Source of the DNA: Paracoccus salsus | GTDB taxonomy: Bacteria; Pseudomonadota; Alphaproteobacteria; Rhodobacterales; Rhodobacteraceae | Assembly (NCBI RefSeq): GCF_021556615.1 | Contig: NZ_JAKGGD010000008.1 | Location: 41,714-105,713 of the forward strand | Direction: 5' to 3' | DNA: 64,000 nt | Shown here: positions 63,655 to 64,000 of the stretch, one piece after another | Layout of the letters: every line of letters starts with the position of its first letter | Numbering within the stretch: position 1 is the stretch's first letter | Notes under the pieces: generated by a model | What the model was told of the DNA's origin: nothing | Databases searched by the model: none | What the model saw: the letters and a program-made list of their open reading frames with translations, nothing else | Made by a program: the position numbers and the translations under genes

Positions 63655-63863
63655 GTAAGCGGCGGCTGTGCCCCACGCGCGTTCAGCTTGACGGCTTGAA
63701 GTTCCAGGGCAGCAGGTCGTCGATCTTTGCCTGCGGGTGACCAGCTGTCACCGCTTCCAAGGTTGCCCTGATGTAGGCGAAGGGTTCGACGCCATTGATC
63801 TTTGCGGTGGCGATCAGGGATGCGATGCGCGCCCAGGATCGCCCGCCCTCGTCATGGCCGGCG
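63655..63863 (-). mobile_element. IS66-family end fragment
   Basis: A right-end fragment of an IS66-type element. It begins with GTAAGCGGCGGC (63655 on), the type of end with GTAA that IS66 elements have. Inside, on the minus strand, is the conserved C-terminus of the IS66 transposase (63683 to about 63860). The element is cut off at the poly-G run. No 8-bp target repeat could be paired since only one end is present. Confidence 0.6.
63683..63862 (-). pseudogene. IS66 transposase C-terminal remnant
   Basis: About 60 codons of the transposase end are readable: AGHDEGGRSWARIASLIATA, KINGVEPFAYIRATLEAVTA and KIDDLLPWNFKPSS then stop. This matches the C-terminal block of IS66 transposases (TnpC). 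Upstream of AGHDEGG the frame runs into the 12-G tract and loses similarity, so the gene is truncated. Confidence 0.7.
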
Positions 63864-63875
63864 GGGGGGGGGGGA
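63864..63875. repeat. 12-base G homopolymer at an IS junction
   Basis: A run of twelve G separates the IS66 remnant from unrelated sequence. It is unlike any other place in the window. It may be a real hypermutable tract or an assembly artefact. Confidence 0.8.
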
Positions 63876-63956
63876 GTCGATCCCGGGAAGCGCACCCCGC
63901 GGGGTAATGTCCGAGCACGTGGTGTAATTTCACCGGCTCGTTCGGTGTAATCTCAG

Positions 63957-64000
63957 GTGGCCATCGAGGTGTATGGTCGAGGTGGAGTTTGGCGACTTCA
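63957..64000 (+). CDS. Possible IS21-type transposase IstA, start only
   Basis: From a GTG at 63957 the frame reads AIEVYGRGGVWRL to the window edge. The upstream sequence has repeated GTGTAAT words (63922 and 63945 regions), as seen in the terminal repeats of IS21-family elements, whose IstA proteins often begin with a similar Glu-Val-Tyr-Gly-Arg. Only 14 codons are visible, so the call is tentative. If right, an IS21-type element has inserted near the IS66 remnant. Confidence 0.35.
   Translation, partial: MAIEVYGRGGVWRL

Overview
The window is high-GC DNA from an alphaproteobacterium, most likely Rhodobacteraceae and Paracoccus-like. The evidence is the glcDEF order, the fabZ-lpxA-lpxI-lpxB block, zapA next to a coiled-coil gene, alanine in GyrA at the E. 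coli Ser83 position, small RatA/COQ10-type and DUF465 proteins, and strong GC3 bias. No rRNA, CRISPR array or replication origin was seen. Nearly all of the window is ordinary chromosome; the right end, from 57.7 kb on, is accessory.

Layout. 0-9.8 kb: the end of recR, a small heat-shock protein, glycolate oxidase (glcD-glcE-glcF), an MFS exporter with two near-identical palindromes upstream, an alpha/beta hydrolase, zapA and a coiled-coil gene. 10.2-11.4 kb: hisB-hisH. 11.4-17.6 kb: a co-directional accessory-looking block. It holds an SGNH/CE2-like esterase, a GT61 glycosyltransferase, a left-handed beta-helix acyltransferase, an AMP-forming ligase, a free-standing acyl carrier protein and a fold-III PLP decarboxylase. 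The last four overlap by a few bases and resemble carrier-protein amino-acid chemistry, so this is the best candidate for an undescribed pathway. 17.7-26 kb: adenine deaminase, DoxX, a haloacid dehalogenase, a TVP38/flavoprotein-disulfide-reductase fusion with a CDP-alcohol phosphotransferase, tRNA-Gly, a TauE/SafE permease and RidA. 26-29.3 kb: lipid A genes. 29.4-36.2 kb: a MoxR-DUF58-DUF4159-vWA-like membrane operon. 36.3-41.6 kb: DUF1285, hydroxypyruvate isomerase, a 24-residue membrane peptide behind an EcfG-like promoter, glutaminase, typA/bipA and a TetR regulator. 41.9-44.4 kb: ahcY-metK (SAM cycle). 44.5-57.6 kb: small membrane proteins, COQ10-like, zinc peptidase, YqaA, DsbB, gyrA, AI-2E permease, MscS channel, cysK, Nudix and DUF2059.

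At 57.68 kb a tRNA-Ser gene marks the edge of an island. After it come an AT-richer stretch, a truncated GIY-YIG-type gene, a complete type I restriction-modification operon (hsdM-hsdS-hsdR, headed by a 17-bp tandem repeat), an IS66 end fragment, a 12-G run and what looks like the start of an IS21-type element at the window edge. No integrase is visible.

Most starts were chosen by ribosome-binding site, overlap with the upstream gene or family length. Promoters and hairpins are visual calls that have not been scored by software.
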